From JBKEDF01 sp047975325 (GTDB lineage: Bacteria > Pseudomonadota > Alphaproteobacteria > Rhodobacterales > Rhodobacteraceae): a stretch of DNA of 64,000 nt. The DNA lies in the NCBI GenBank assembly GCA_047975325.1, contig JBKEDF010000056.1:6122-70121 (forward strand), in the 5' to 3' direction. A model generated the notes under the pieces. That model was not told where the DNA came from. It saw only the letters and a program-made list of their open reading frames with translations, and did no database searches. Below are positions 53,001 through 62,011 of the stretch, piece by piece (the first letter of the stretch is position 1; each line of letters begins with the position of its first letter). A program made the translations under genes and the position numbers.

Positions 53001-55358
53001 CTACCCGGCCATCAGGCTTGGGACGATAGTGACAACCCCCGGGAACAGATAGAGCAGCAAAAGCGCCAGCATCTGAATGAACACGAAAGGCAGCACCCCG
53101 CGATAGATATGCGCCGTCGTGACTTCCGGTGGCGCAACCCCGCGCAGATAGAAAAGTGCAAAGCCAAAGGGCGGGGTCAGGAAGGACGTCTGCAAGTTCA
53201 CCGTAATCATGATAGTGACCCAGCTGGGGTCAAATGTCCCGCCATATATCACCGGCCCCACAATGGGCACGACGATATAGATGATCTCCAGAAAGTCGAG
53301 CACGAAGCCCAGCACGAACAGCACAGCCATGACAATCAGAAAAACTGTAAGTTCACTGTCAAAGCTGCGCAGGAAGCTCTGGATGTAATGCTCCCCCCCA
53401 AAGGAAATGAGCACCAGGTTCAGCACCTGACTACCGATCAGTATGGCAAAGACCATGGAAGTGACCTTGGCGGTTTCCCGCACGACCGGTGTCAGTATCG
53501 AATAGCGCCAGAGCACCCAGCAGGCATAAAGCAGACCAAAGATCGCAAAGGAATAACTGGCCTGCGCCACCCCCCAGGCGATCCATTGTTCGGTCGTGGT
53601 CCCGATCATCCGCACGCGCAGGTCGAAATTCACTCCGACAAGAACCATGATGACAATGGCGAAGGCCGTCATGAGGATGATCCGCCCCGAGTGGCCTTCA
53701 TCGCCCAGCCTGCGATAGGCAGCCAGCAACAACGCACCACCTGCCCCAAGCGCCGAAGCAGGCGTTGGGTTGGTGATCCCCCCGAGGATGGAACCCAATA
53801 CCGCGATAATCAGCACCAGCGGCGGGAAGACCACCCGGATCAGATCATTCCGGGACAGAAGCCGAATGGCCGCTATCAGTCCGTAAAGCGTGATAACAAA
53901 GGGCAGCGCCAGAAGCAGTATCGATACGCCCGGCGAAGTATCAGGCCAGATAAGGAACGCATCGGTCAGCAAGGCCAGCACCACCCCGCCAAGCCCGATC
54001 CAGAGTGGTCGATGATCCCCGGATGGCCCAACGCCACGTGCTGTTGTCAGGGTCAGCGCGCAGATCAGAAAGAGGATCGCAACCCCTTCGCCGATTGGCG
54101 CCCGGGAGGCATATTGCTCAGCCCGGGCCTTGGCCAGTTCCTCCACATTCAGGGCATGGGCCTGTTCAACCCCGCCTGCCGCATCGATCTCGGCCTGCTG
54201 TGCCACGGAGCGATCCCATTTTTCCTGCCCATGCAGGTTAATCATGCTCGCCTTGCATTGTTCGGAAACCCGGGTTCGCAGTTCCGCGGCCTGTCCGGCA
54301 TCGGAATAGGTATCCACGGAAAGATCCTGATTGCCGATCAGCCCGACCTGCATTGACAGAAGAACCCCAGCGACAAGCCCGATCGGCACCCAGAGGAACC
54401 ATGTCAACCCTTCACGCCGGGTGATGATCTCCCCCCGGCCACTGCCCTCAAGCTGCACCGCGGGTGCCTTGGAAGGGTTCAGCAACGCATACCCAAAGGC
54501 ATAGGCCGCATAGAGCCCGGCCAGCAGGACCCCCGGCAGCATAGCGGCCTGAAACAGTGTTCCGACCGAAATGACCGCCGCATTGCCCAGATATGTCAAC
54601 GCATCCGAACAGCCCGCTGCCTGAGCCCGGATTTCCTGCCCTGCAGCAAAAAGATCTCCCGCCATGGTCCCCAGCAAAACGATCACGATTGAGGGCGGGA
54701 TGATCTGCCCCAGCGTACCCGAGGCGGAAATGACCCCGGTGGCCAGTTGCGGCGAATACCCCGCCCGAAGCATCGTGGGCAGGCTCAGAAGCCCCATGGT
54801 CACCACCGTTGCCCCGACAATCCCGGTGGAGGCGGCCAGAAATGCCCCCACCACGACAACTGCCACGGCCAGCCCGCCCGGCAATGGCCCGAAAACCCGC
54901 GCCATGGTCGTCAGCAGATCATTGGCGATGCGGGACCGTTCCAAGGTGATCCCCATCATCACGAACATCAATACCGCCAGCAGGGTTTCGATCGAGGCCC
55001 CCGCGATGACGCGATCATTCATACGGTTGACGATAAAAGAAAGGTTGCGATCCAACGCCACCTCCCACCCCTGCGGGAAAAGCGGCTGCGCCACCATCGG
55101 CAGGTCAGGATATCTGAAATGGGTGATGTCGATCTGCGCCACACCCTGCGTAACCAGATCACGATAGGCCTGTGAGGCAGTATCCACCGCCTCATGAACC
55201 AATATGCCGGAGCTATCGAGGGCTGCGATGATCGCAAAGGAGATCACCCCCGCCCCGCCAATTGCGAAGGCCACCGGAAAGCCTGACAGGATCCCCCCAA
55301 GCAGGCAGAGGAAAACGATGATCAGGCCAATCTCGACCCCGTCCAGTCCAAACAGCAT
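53001..55358 (-). CDS. TRAP transporter large permease (DctM), oversized
   Basis: A 785-residue membrane protein, against about 430 in typical DctM. The core is recognisable: GFPVAFAIGGAGV (about 27-39), MGITLERSRIANDLL, IPPSIVIVLLG, GGITNPTPASALGAGGALLL (about 526-545) and LGFVLDFLEIIYIVVPI. Two insertions are visible, one of about 65 residues near 48-115 and one of about 200 residues near 300-505 with a charged helical part (SEQCKASMINLHGQEKW) and extra helices. ATG 55358 is preferred to 55421. It is the third gene of a TRAP operon. Confidence 0.88.
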   Translation of the reverse strand: MLFGLDGVEIGLIIVFLCLLGGILSGFPVAFAIGGAGVISFAIIAALDSSGILVHEAVDTASQAYRDLVTQGVAQIDITHFRYPDLPMVAQPLFPQGWEVALDRNLSFIVNRMNDRVIAGASIETLLAVLMFVMMGITLERSRIANDLLTTMARVFGPLPGGLAVAVVVVGAFLAASTGIVGATVVTMGLLSLPTMLRAGYSPQLATGVISASGTLGQIIPPSIVIVLLGTMAGDLFAAGQEIRAQAAGCSDALTYLGNAAVISVGTLFQAAMLPGVLLAGLYAAYAFGYALLNPSKAPAVQLEGSGRGEIITRREGLTWFLWVPIGLVAGVLLSMQVGLIGNQDLSVDTYSDAGQAAELRTRVSEQCKASMINLHGQEKWDRSVAQQAEIDAAGGVEQAHALNVEELAKARAEQYASRAPIGEGVAILFLICALTLTTARGVGPSGDHRPLWIGLGGVVLALLTDAFLIWPDTSPGVSILLLALPFVITLYGLIAAIRLLSRNDLIRVVFPPLVLIIAVLGSILGGITNPTPASALGAGGALLLAAYRRLGDEGHSGRIILMTAFAIVIMVLVGVNFDLRVRMIGTTTEQWIAWGVAQASYSFAIFGLLYACWVLWRYSILTPVVRETAKVTSMVFAILIGSQVLNLVLISFGGEHYIQSFLRSFDSELTVFLIVMAVLFVLGFVLDFLEIIYIVVPIVGPVIYGGTFDPSWVTIMITVNLQTSFLTPPFGFALFYLRGVAPPEVTTAHIYRGVLPFVFIQMLALLLLYLFPGVVTIVPSLMAG

Positions 55359-55374
55359 ATCCCTACCCCTGCCC

Positions 55375-56292
55375 TTATTGCGGCCCTGCGACAGCCTTGC
55401 CGTCGCGATTGTCGAGATCAAGGTATCTGCCTTCGTTCTCGGGTCCTTCCCGCCATTCCAGAAGACCGCGATAGAAAACCGCTACGGCCTGCAACAGAAC
55501 AAGGAAACAGAATGCCAGCATCAGGATCTTGAAAAGAAAATAGGCGTCGAAACCATTGGGAGAAAAACCGATGGTTTCGACATTCCAGCGCATCAGCTTG
55601 CCCTTGCGCAAGACCATTTCCGCACTGTCCGAGGCCGATATCTTGGGCGTTACCAGATGGCGCCACATGAAAAACCAGGCATAGATCCAGGTCAGCAGTG
55701 CCGCAGGGATCATGAGGATCAACGCCCCCAGCATATCGATCACCCGCTTGGCGCGAAAACCCAGATTGGCATAGATCAGATCGACCCGCACATGACTGCC
55801 CTGCACATAGGTATAGCTGATGCAGAGGCAGACAATCATCGCGTTATAGAGCCTGAGTTCCTCCGACCACCAGCTCAGGTCATGGGAAATCAGCGTGAAC
55901 CCGTCCCAGAGCCTGTATCCGAAAGGTGCAAAAGGGCCAAATTCAATGGAGGGCACACGGAAGATCCGCTGCAGGAAGACCACGATGATCTGTTGCAACA
56001 CCATCAGCAGGCCGACCCAGGCCACCCCGCGCCCCATGGTGTTGGCAAACCATTCCAATCCACGAACAACGCCCCACATTACCGCCCGTTTCCAAAGCCC
56101 GACCACAGTCAGGATCAGAAGTCCGGTAAGGCAGACGAAGAAAAGTTCCTGCGATGCGCCGTAATAGATGAACCGCGCCAGCGATTCCTTGTTCGACCAG
56201 TCCAGCCAGGCACCCGGATTGACGATGGCCTTGAAGAAACTGGTGAAAGACAACGCTATATTGCTGAAAAACCATGAAATGCCGTCCAGCAT
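55375..56292 (-). CDS. TRAP transporter small permease (DctQ), oversized
   Basis: A 305-residue membrane protein with at least five to six hydrophobic helices, longer than the usual about 170 residues. The DctQ-like core is ICLCISYTYVQGSHVRVDLIYANLGFRAKRVIDMLGAL; the family's VRVD segment is clear. An extra N-terminal region (residues 1-100) adds helices. GGGGAG lies 6 bases before the ATG. It lies between the binding protein and the large permease. Confidence 0.85.
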   Translation of the reverse strand: MLDGISWFFSNIALSFTSFFKAIVNPGAWLDWSNKESLARFIYYGASQELFFVCLTGLLILTVVGLWKRAVMWGVVRGLEWFANTMGRGVAWVGLLMVLQQIIVVFLQRIFRVPSIEFGPFAPFGYRLWDGFTLISHDLSWWSEELRLYNAMIVCLCISYTYVQGSHVRVDLIYANLGFRAKRVIDMLGALILMIPAALLTWIYAWFFMWRHLVTPKISASDSAEMVLRKGKLMRWNVETIGFSPNGFDAYFLFKILMLAFCFLVLLQAVAVFYRGLLEWREGPENEGRYLDLDNRDGKAVAGPQ

Positions 56293-56407
56293 TTCTTACT
56301 CCCCATTCCGCGCTTGATTGGTTGCGGGTTCTTGTCCGACCCTTGGCAGGTTCCCGGCCCGGAAGGGCCGGGATGATCACGAAGCAAACTCCGTGCGAAT
56401 GCGCCGG

Positions 56408-57496
56408 TCAGATTTGCATGACCCGGTTGCGTTCGGCTGCGAACTTGCCTTCCGATTTCTGGCCCCAGCTTGCGGATTTGCGCAGCGAGGCCTGATAGCT
56501 TTCGTAGAATTCCTTGTAGATGTCATCACCCATCGGTTCCGCCACGACCTCGGCGGCGGCCTGGCCGAACGCATCCCAGACGGCTTCGGGGAATTCCAGA
56601 ACTTTCACACCCGCACCCTGCAGGCGCTGAAGCGCGGCTGCGTTATTTGCCATGAAGGCCGACATCGTCCAGAGATTGCTGGCCTGGGCCGCGCGTTCAG
56701 CAATCTTCTGCTGTGCTGGCGTGAGGCTATCGTAAAGTTCCCGGTTGAGGGCCAGTGACAGGCCGGGGCCCGGTTCATGGAAACCCGCAGTATAGTAGAA
56801 CTTGGTGATTTCCTGAAAACCCGCCTTCTCATCCGCCCAGGGGCCAATCCATTCGGTGCCATCAAGCGCACCGGAGGACAGCGCCTGATAAACCTCACCG
56901 CCCGGCAGGTTTTGAACAGAGGCGCCAAGCTTGCCAAGCACCTGTCCGCCCTGCCCCGGCATCCGGAAACGCAGACCCTGAAAATCCTCGGGGCTGTTGA
57001 TTTCCTTGCGGAACCAGCCCCCTGATTGCGGCCCGGTATTGCCTGCCATGAACATCTTCAATCCAAAGATTTCAGCAACCGTATCCTGCAGTTCCATCCC
57101 GCCATCATGGTAATACCAGTTCGACAGTTCCATGAAATTCATGCCGAAGGGGATCTGCGACCAGAAGGAAATTGCCGGATGCTGGCTGAGGAAATAGTAA
57201 TCCACGCCGTGATACATGTCGGCCTGACCGGCGGATACGGCATCGAACACCTCGAAAGCACCAACGAGTTCCCCCGCCGCTTTCACATCAACGGTCAACT
57301 GGCCGTCGCTCATCTCGGTAATCGAGTCAGCTACAAGTTGCGCCGAATCGTGAACTCCGGCCGCGCCACGACCCCATGTCGTAACCATGGTCAGGGTTCG
57401 GTTGCCCTGGGCATAAAGCGGGGCGGCAAGCGTGGAAGCCGCTGCTACGGTTGTGCCACCCAGTGCAGCCTTGGTCAGAAACGAACGACGATCCAT
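56408..57496 (-). CDS. TRAP transporter solute-binding protein, TakP-like
   Basis: A 362-residue periplasmic protein with a twin-arginine-type signal peptide (DRRSFLTKAALGGTTV). SAGELVGAFEVFDAVSAGQADMYHG, GNTGPQSGGWFRKEINS, FRMPGQGGQV and ALDGTEWIGPWADEKAGF closely resemble TakP of Rhodobacter sphaeroides, which binds 2-oxo acids. The exact substrate is not proven. AAGGAG precedes the ATG by 7 bases. Confidence 0.87.
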   Translation of the reverse strand: MDRRSFLTKAALGGTTVAAASTLAAPLYAQGNRTLTMVTTWGRGAAGVHDSAQLVADSITEMSDGQLTVDVKAAGELVGAFEVFDAVSAGQADMYHGVDYYFLSQHPAISFWSQIPFGMNFMELSNWYYHDGGMELQDTVAEIFGLKMFMAGNTGPQSGGWFRKEINSPEDFQGLRFRMPGQGGQVLGKLGASVQNLPGGEVYQALSSGALDGTEWIGPWADEKAGFQEITKFYYTAGFHEPGPGLSLALNRELYDSLTPAQQKIAERAAQASNLWTMSAFMANNAAALQRLQGAGVKVLEFPEAVWDAFGQAAAEVVAEPMGDDIYKEFYESYQASLRKSASWGQKSEGKFAAERNRVMQI

Positions 57497-57814
57497 CCGG
57501 TATCTCCTTCCTGTTTATTCCGGCTCGTTCCTTCCGAACGAGGTGCCTGTTACAGCACAGCACGCTAACTGCAGGACGCCTTGAGGGGAATAGCAATTGC
57601 GAGGCCCCCTTCTGCGAACAGGAAATTTTATTGCGTGGGCAGCTGAAATACGCGCATGCATCATGCTTCGCCATTATTCAAACACGGCCCACCTTGTCAT
57701 GAAACCAACGAATCATGCATTTATATTTCAAAAAGTTACGCAAAATAGTATTTTTTGAGCAACATTCGCAAAGAGATTCCGCCATCTGCGGCAATTTATT
57801 CCTCATTTTGGTGG
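57497..57814. other. Intergenic region between the divergent TRAP and ilv operons
   Basis: About 320 bases without a gene. It contains the 19-base inverted repeat CTCGTTC-N5-GAACGAG (57524-57542) just upstream of the TRAP binding-protein gene and an AT-rich stretch around 57700-57770. No other defined site could be assigned. Confidence 0.5.
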
Positions 57815-57843
57815 TTGACGCGCCTCAAGGCCCGCCCTAAGGT
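57815..57843 (+). promoter_or_regulatory. Candidate sigma-70 promoter of the ilvBN operon
   Basis: TTGACG (57815-57820) and TAAGGT (57838-57843) are 17 bases apart. The strong -35 and weak GC-rich -10 resemble promoters of GC-rich alphaproteobacteria. Transcription would begin near 57850, 18 bases before the leader peptide. Confidence 0.55.
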
Positions 57844-57867
57844 CGCCGCGTCTTCAAGGGGTTGATC

Positions 57868-57912
57868 ATGGAAATTCTTGTCGTAGTCAGGAAATGGCGC
57901 ATGGGCCGGTAA
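57868..57912 (+). CDS. ilvBN attenuation leader peptide
   Basis: A 14-residue frame, MEILVVVRKWRMGR, starting 7 bases after AAGGGG. Codons 3-7 are Ile-Leu-Val-Val-Val, exactly the regulatory amino acids for the downstream acetolactate synthase genes. It is followed by an antiterminator arm and a terminator. Confidence 0.87.
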   Translation: MEILVVVRKWRMGR

Positions 57913-57968
57913 CGGAAACCCCATATTGGACCCTGATGCGCCCCCGACTGACCCCCGGGGGCTTTTTG
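57896..57968 (+). terminator. ilvBN transcription attenuator
   Basis: The terminator is GCCCCCG (57940-57946) pairing with CGGGGGC (57956-57962), 9-base loop, then TTTTT. An alternative pairing of GGCGCAT (57896-57902, in the leader) with ATGCGCC (57936-57942) would consume the terminator's left arm. A ribosome stalled at the Ile-Leu-Val codons leaves the first arm free and favours readthrough; a ribosome reaching the UAA covers it and allows termination. Confidence 0.85.
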
Positions 57969-58010
57969 TTGCGAGAACGCCGCAGGACGCGGAAGCAGAG
58001 GAAAAATACG

Positions 58011-59765
58011 ATGTCACAATCGATGACCGGCGCGAAAATGGTGGTTGAAGCCCTGCGGGAGCAGGGAGTCGAGGTTGTCTTTGGCTATCCCGGTGGCGCT
58101 GTCCTTCCGATTTATGACGAAATCTTTCTTCAAAACGATATCCGCCATATTCTGGTGCGCCATGAACAGGGGGCCGTCCACATGGCCGAGGGCTACGCCC
58201 GGACCACCGGCAAACCCGGCGTGGTTCTGGTGACGTCCGGACCCGGGGCAACCAATGCCGTGACGGGGATGACCGATGCCTTGCTCGATTCGGTTCCGAT
58301 CGTGGTATTGTCGGGCCAGGTGCCGACCTTCATGATCGGCACCGACGGGTTTCAGGAAGCCGATACCGTTGGCATCACTCGCCCCTGCAGCAAGCATAAC
58401 TGGTTGGTGAAGGATACCGACAAGCTTTCGGAAACCATCCATCAGGCCTTTCATGTGGCAACCGCCGGGCGCCCGGGGCCGGTGCTGATCGACATTCCAA
58501 AAGACGTGCAATTCGCCACCGGAACCTATACGCCGAAACCGAAGGCGAACACCGGCAACTACCAACCCCGCGTCAAGGGGGATATGGAGGCCATCACCCG
58601 CCTGGTTGAAATGATGGAAACGGCGGAAAGGCCGATTTTCTATACCGGTGGCGGCGTCATCAATTCCGGCCCGGCAGCCAGCCAACTTCTGCGCGAATTC
58701 GTGGAGGCTACGGGCTTTCCGATCACTTCCACGCTGATGGGTCTGGGGGCCTATCCGGCCTCGGGCAAGCATTGGCTGGGGATGCTTGGCATGCACGGGC
58801 TTTATGAGGCCAACCTTGCCATGCATGGCTGTGATCTGATGATCAATGTCGGTGCCAGGTTTGACGACCGGATCACCGGGCGCATTGCCGATTTCAGCCC
58901 CGGCAGCCGCAAGGTGCATATCGATATCGATGCCTCCTCGATCAACAAGGTGATCCATGTCGATGTACCGATCCTGGGCGATGTGGGCCATGTGCTGGAA
59001 GATGCGTTGCGGCTGTGGAAATCACGGGGCCGGAAGGTAAACAAGGCTGGCCTGAAGAAATGGTGGGCGCAAATTGCGGAATGGAAAGCGGTAGATTGCC
59101 TGACCTACGCCCCGTCGGACAAGACCATCAAACCGCAATATGCGCTGCAGCGGCTGGAAGCCCTGACCAAAGGCAGGGATCGCTATATCACCACCGAGGT
59201 TGGCCAGCACCAGATGTGGGCCGCGCACTATTTGGGGTTTGAGGATCCGCATCGCTGGATGACCTCCGGGGGGCTTGGACCCATGGGCTATGGGCTGCCG
59301 GCCTCCATCGGTGTGCAGATTGCCCATCCCGATGCAGTGGTGATCAATGTCGCCGGGGAAGCCTCCTGGCTGATGAACATGCAGGAGATGGGAACTGCAA
59401 TGCAGTTTCGCGCGCCGGTCAAGCAGTTCATCCTGAACAATGAACGCCTCGGCATGGTCCGGCAATGGCAGGAGCTCCTGCATGGTGAACGCTATTCCCA
59501 AAGCTGGTCGGAAAGCCTGCCCGATTTCGTGAAACTGGCGGAGGCCTTTGGCTGCAAGGGCATCAAGGTGGACAATCCCGCCGATCTCGATGCGGCAATC
59601 GAGGAGATGATCGCCTATGACGGCCCGGTGATTTTCGACTGTCTTGTCGAAAAACATGAGAACTGCTTTCCGATGATCCCTTCGGGAAAACCGCATAATG
59701 AAATGCTGTTGGGTGAAGCGGAAACGCAGGGCGTGATTCAGTCGGGCGGCGCAGTGCTGGTCTGA
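58011..59765 (+). CDS. ilvB: Acetolactate synthase large subunit
   Basis: A 584-residue TPP and FAD enzyme that condenses pyruvate to acetolactate (Val/Leu) or with 2-oxobutyrate (Ile). VFGYPGGAVLPIYDEIF, the catalytic glutamate in VRHEQGAVHMAEGYAR (about residue 50), and the C-terminal TPP motif near INVAGEASWLMNMQE are visible. ATG 58011 follows AGAGGA by 9 bases. Regulated by the upstream attenuator. Confidence 0.96.
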   Translation: MSQSMTGAKMVVEALREQGVEVVFGYPGGAVLPIYDEIFLQNDIRHILVRHEQGAVHMAEGYARTTGKPGVVLVTSGPGATNAVTGMTDALLDSVPIVVLSGQVPTFMIGTDGFQEADTVGITRPCSKHNWLVKDTDKLSETIHQAFHVATAGRPGPVLIDIPKDVQFATGTYTPKPKANTGNYQPRVKGDMEAITRLVEMMETAERPIFYTGGGVINSGPAASQLLREFVEATGFPITSTLMGLGAYPASGKHWLGMLGMHGLYEANLAMHGCDLMINVGARFDDRITGRIADFSPGSRKVHIDIDASSINKVIHVDVPILGDVGHVLEDALRLWKSRGRKVNKAGLKKWWAQIAEWKAVDCLTYAPSDKTIKPQYALQRLEALTKGRDRYITTEVGQHQMWAAHYLGFEDPHRWMTSGGLGPMGYGLPASIGVQIAHPDAVVINVAGEASWLMNMQEMGTAMQFRAPVKQFILNNERLGMVRQWQELLHGERYSQSWSESLPDFVKLAEAFGCKGIKVDNPADLDAAIEEMIAYDGPVIFDCLVEKHENCFPMIPSGKPHNEMLLGEAETQGVIQSGGAVLV

Positions 59766-59845
59766 CGGGAACAATGATTTAACCGGGTTGGGGGCGTTGC
59801 CTTCAGACCCCAGGGGTATTTTGACCAAGAGGAAGGGGCGAGACC

Positions 59846-60406
59846 ATGTCAGCGCTCAATATCAAACAGGGCTCTTCCAGCCATTCCGCCTATGACCTGC
59901 GCGATCCGAATGCGGAAGTTCTGGAACAACATACACTGGCCGTATTGGTGGATAACGAAAGCGGTGTACTTGCGCGGGTTATCGGGCTCTTTTCAGGCCG
60001 GGGCTATAATATCGAAAGCCTGACCGTGGCGGAGGTGGATCATCTTGGCCATCGTTCCCGCATAACCATCGTGACGCGCGGCACGCCACAGGTGATCGAA
60101 CAGATCAAGGCGCAACTGGGCCGGATGGTGCCTGTTCATGATGTGCATGACTTGACGGTGGAAGGCCCATCAGTGCAGCGGGAACTGGCCCTATTCAAAG
60201 TGTCGGGCAAGGGGGATCACCGCATCGAGGCGCTACGTCTGGCCGAAATCTTTCGCGCCAATGTGGTAGATTCGACGCTCGAAAGCTTCGTTTTCGAAAT
60301 GACCGGAACGCCTGAAAAAATTGATGCCTTCGCCGAATTGATGCGACCTTTGGGGTTGAATGAGATCGCCCGAACCGGTGTTGCCGCCCTTGCACGGGGG
60401 GCATGA
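59846..60406 (+). CDS. ilvN: Acetolactate synthase small (regulatory) subunit
   Basis: A 186-residue subunit with an N-terminal ACT domain (HTLAVLVDNESGVLARVIGLFSGRGYNIESL, in part) that binds valine for feedback inhibition, then VVDSTLESFVFEMTGTPEKIDAF in the second half. It follows ilvB after 80 bases with GGAAGGGGCGAG upstream. Often named ilvH. Confidence 0.94.
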   Translation: MSALNIKQGSSSHSAYDLRDPNAEVLEQHTLAVLVDNESGVLARVIGLFSGRGYNIESLTVAEVDHLGHRSRITIVTRGTPQVIEQIKAQLGRMVPVHDVHDLTVEGPSVQRELALFKVSGKGDHRIEALRLAEIFRANVVDSTLESFVFEMTGTPEKIDAFAELMRPLGLNEIARTGVAALARGA

Positions 60407-60477
60407 CGCGCGGGAACCCGTTTCGTGTGCAAGGCCTTCCTGCCCTCCCTGATCACCAAGAATAGCAGAGGATTTTC

Positions 60478-60906
60478 ATGGATATCCGTCCCCTGACGCC
60501 CGATTATGCCGTTTCACCACAAATCGCCCTTGAGGATATGGCGGCCATCAAGGAAGCTGGCTTTGCGGTTCTCATCGATAACCGCCCAGATGCCGAGATT
60601 TCGCCGGAAATCCAAGCCGACAAGATGCGTGAAGCTGCGGAAGCTGCCGGACTGACCTTCGTGACCAATCCGGTGATTGGCGGGGCCATGACAATGGACA
60701 ATGTTGAAGTGCAGGGAAAGGCAATTGCCGCAGCCACCGGCCCGGTGCTGGCCTATTGCGCCTCCGGCAATCGTTCATCACAGGTTTGGGCATTGTCGCA
60801 AGCAGGGGACCGCCCCGCAGATGAATTGATCTCGATCCCCGCGCGCCATGGCTATCAACTCGAAGGGCTGCGCGGCACCCTGGAATCGCTTGCCGGAAAG
60901 AAATAG
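60478..60906 (+). CDS. TIGR01244-type sulfurtransferase / DUF442 protein
   Basis: A 142-residue protein with a dual-specificity-phosphatase-like fold: AVLIDNRPDAEISPEIQ, and an active loop YCASGNRSSQVW (about residue 100), where the Cys-x4-Arg spacing is rhodanese-like. The same domain is found at the N terminus of Blh-type hydrolases linked to sulfide metabolism. Substrate unknown. Confidence 0.75.
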   Translation: MDIRPLTPDYAVSPQIALEDMAAIKEAGFAVLIDNRPDAEISPEIQADKMREAAEAAGLTFVTNPVIGGAMTMDNVEVQGKAIAAATGPVLAYCASGNRSSQVWALSQAGDRPADELISIPARHGYQLEGLRGTLESLAGKK

Positions 60907-60993
60907 CATCCATCCGGTATCGGCAGCGTCATGCCGGGTTGTCTTGATTTGCTGTCAGGATCGCCCCGGGAAATACGCCCATATGATCCCCGT

Positions 60994-61950
60994 TTAACTG
61001 TCACTGCCGGTCGGGCGGAGGATGAGGACATCATCGGATGATTTCTGGCCCAGCCGTTCTGCCGGTTTTGTATCGTCTGACAGACGCAGCGCACGCATGC
61101 CCCGATTCTGGCCAAGCCGCCCCCCGGCAACGCGTTTCCCGTCCAGGCCCTGCACATCGATCCGTTCAACCGTCGCATCACCAAGATTGACCAGATCACC
61201 GGGTTCCAGCGCTAGCACCTCTTGCAGCGACATGCGCTTTCGCGCCAGGACAGCGACAAGCTGTGCCTGCGAGGCCCGGACCTGTTCAGTCAGTGCAGTA
61301 CGAAAAAGAACCTGTGCGCTAACTGTCGGGTCGGGGGTCTGGCGAGCTTCCGCCTTGCGACCGCGACCCTCGGCCGGGAACACCAGGATTAACTCACCGC
61401 CCTTGTCTGCGCCTTCAAAACCCAGTTCGGTCGTCAGGACACAATAGGGTTCATCCTCCAGCAGAAGGCCAAGCGGGCGTGGATCTTCGATATGTGAACC
61501 GAAACGGAAACCTTCCGTCCAGCAGCGATCCTTCGCAGTCAACAATTCGGTTTCCATGCCGATCAGCGCCTGATCAACGAGACCGGATATCATTGCGGCA
61601 TCAATCCGCGTCGGCCTGCGCGCAAGGGGGGGCGATGCGGTGAGCCGCCCGAAGGTCTGTTTTTCGATCAGGCCCGCCATAAGCCCGGGTGACATGACCA
61701 GCAGCCCCAGCGCCGCCTTCGGGCCTTCAAGCGTTGCAATCATCGCCCGTTCGGGCAGGAGTTCCAGAAGTTCCGCAAGCGACATTCGCTGCAACTGCAG
61801 ATTGGAAAAGCGCAGGTCAAGTTCCAGCCGTTTTCGAACGGCACGGGCAAAACCAAGCCGCCAGGCCGCAAGCGCCCCACCCGCTGCAACCTCCCCCCCG
61901 GGTTCCACTGCCATCAATTTCCGTCGGATCGCCTGCATCACCTGCCCCAT
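60994..61950 (-). CDS. Orphan FliM/FliN-type surface-presentation (SpoA) domain protein
   Basis: About 318 residues. The N-terminal two-thirds resemble the middle domain of FliM (LRFSNLQLQRMSLAELLELLPERAMIATLEG, in part). The end (about 220-300) carries a SpoA-like domain: RASQAQLVAVLARKRMSLQEVLALEPGDLVNL. No other flagellar gene is nearby. ATG 61950 has AAGG 6 bases upstream; a TTG at 62004 is possible. Function as a true switch protein is uncertain. Confidence 0.65.
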   Translation of the reverse strand: MGQVMQAIRRKLMAVEPGGEVAAGGALAAWRLGFARAVRKRLELDLRFSNLQLQRMSLAELLELLPERAMIATLEGPKAALGLLVMSPGLMAGLIEKQTFGRLTASPPLARRPTRIDAAMISGLVDQALIGMETELLTAKDRCWTEGFRFGSHIEDPRPLGLLLEDEPYCVLTTELGFEGADKGGELILVFPAEGRGRKAEARQTPDPTVSAQVLFRTALTEQVRASQAQLVAVLARKRMSLQEVLALEPGDLVNLGDATVERIDVQGLDGKRVAGGRLGQNRGMRALRLSDDTKPAERLGQKSSDDVLILRPTGSDS

Positions 61951-62011
61951 TCCGGCCCTTTCCCGGATCTTCGTGGCAGAACGATCTTTCGAAATACTTA
62001 ACAATCACCTG

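Noticed and set aside
52872..54356. 494-residue plus-strand frame opposite the TRAP large permease
   Set aside because: It mirrors hydrophobic helices as a His/Gln/Arg-rich translation with no recognisable domain; the minus-strand protein is a clear DctM.
57894..58010. N-terminal extension of ilvB by 39 residues starting at ATG 57894
   Set aside because: It runs through the attenuator terminator in another frame from the leader, has no ribosome site, and homologous sequence starts at ATG 58011, which has AGAGGA upstream.
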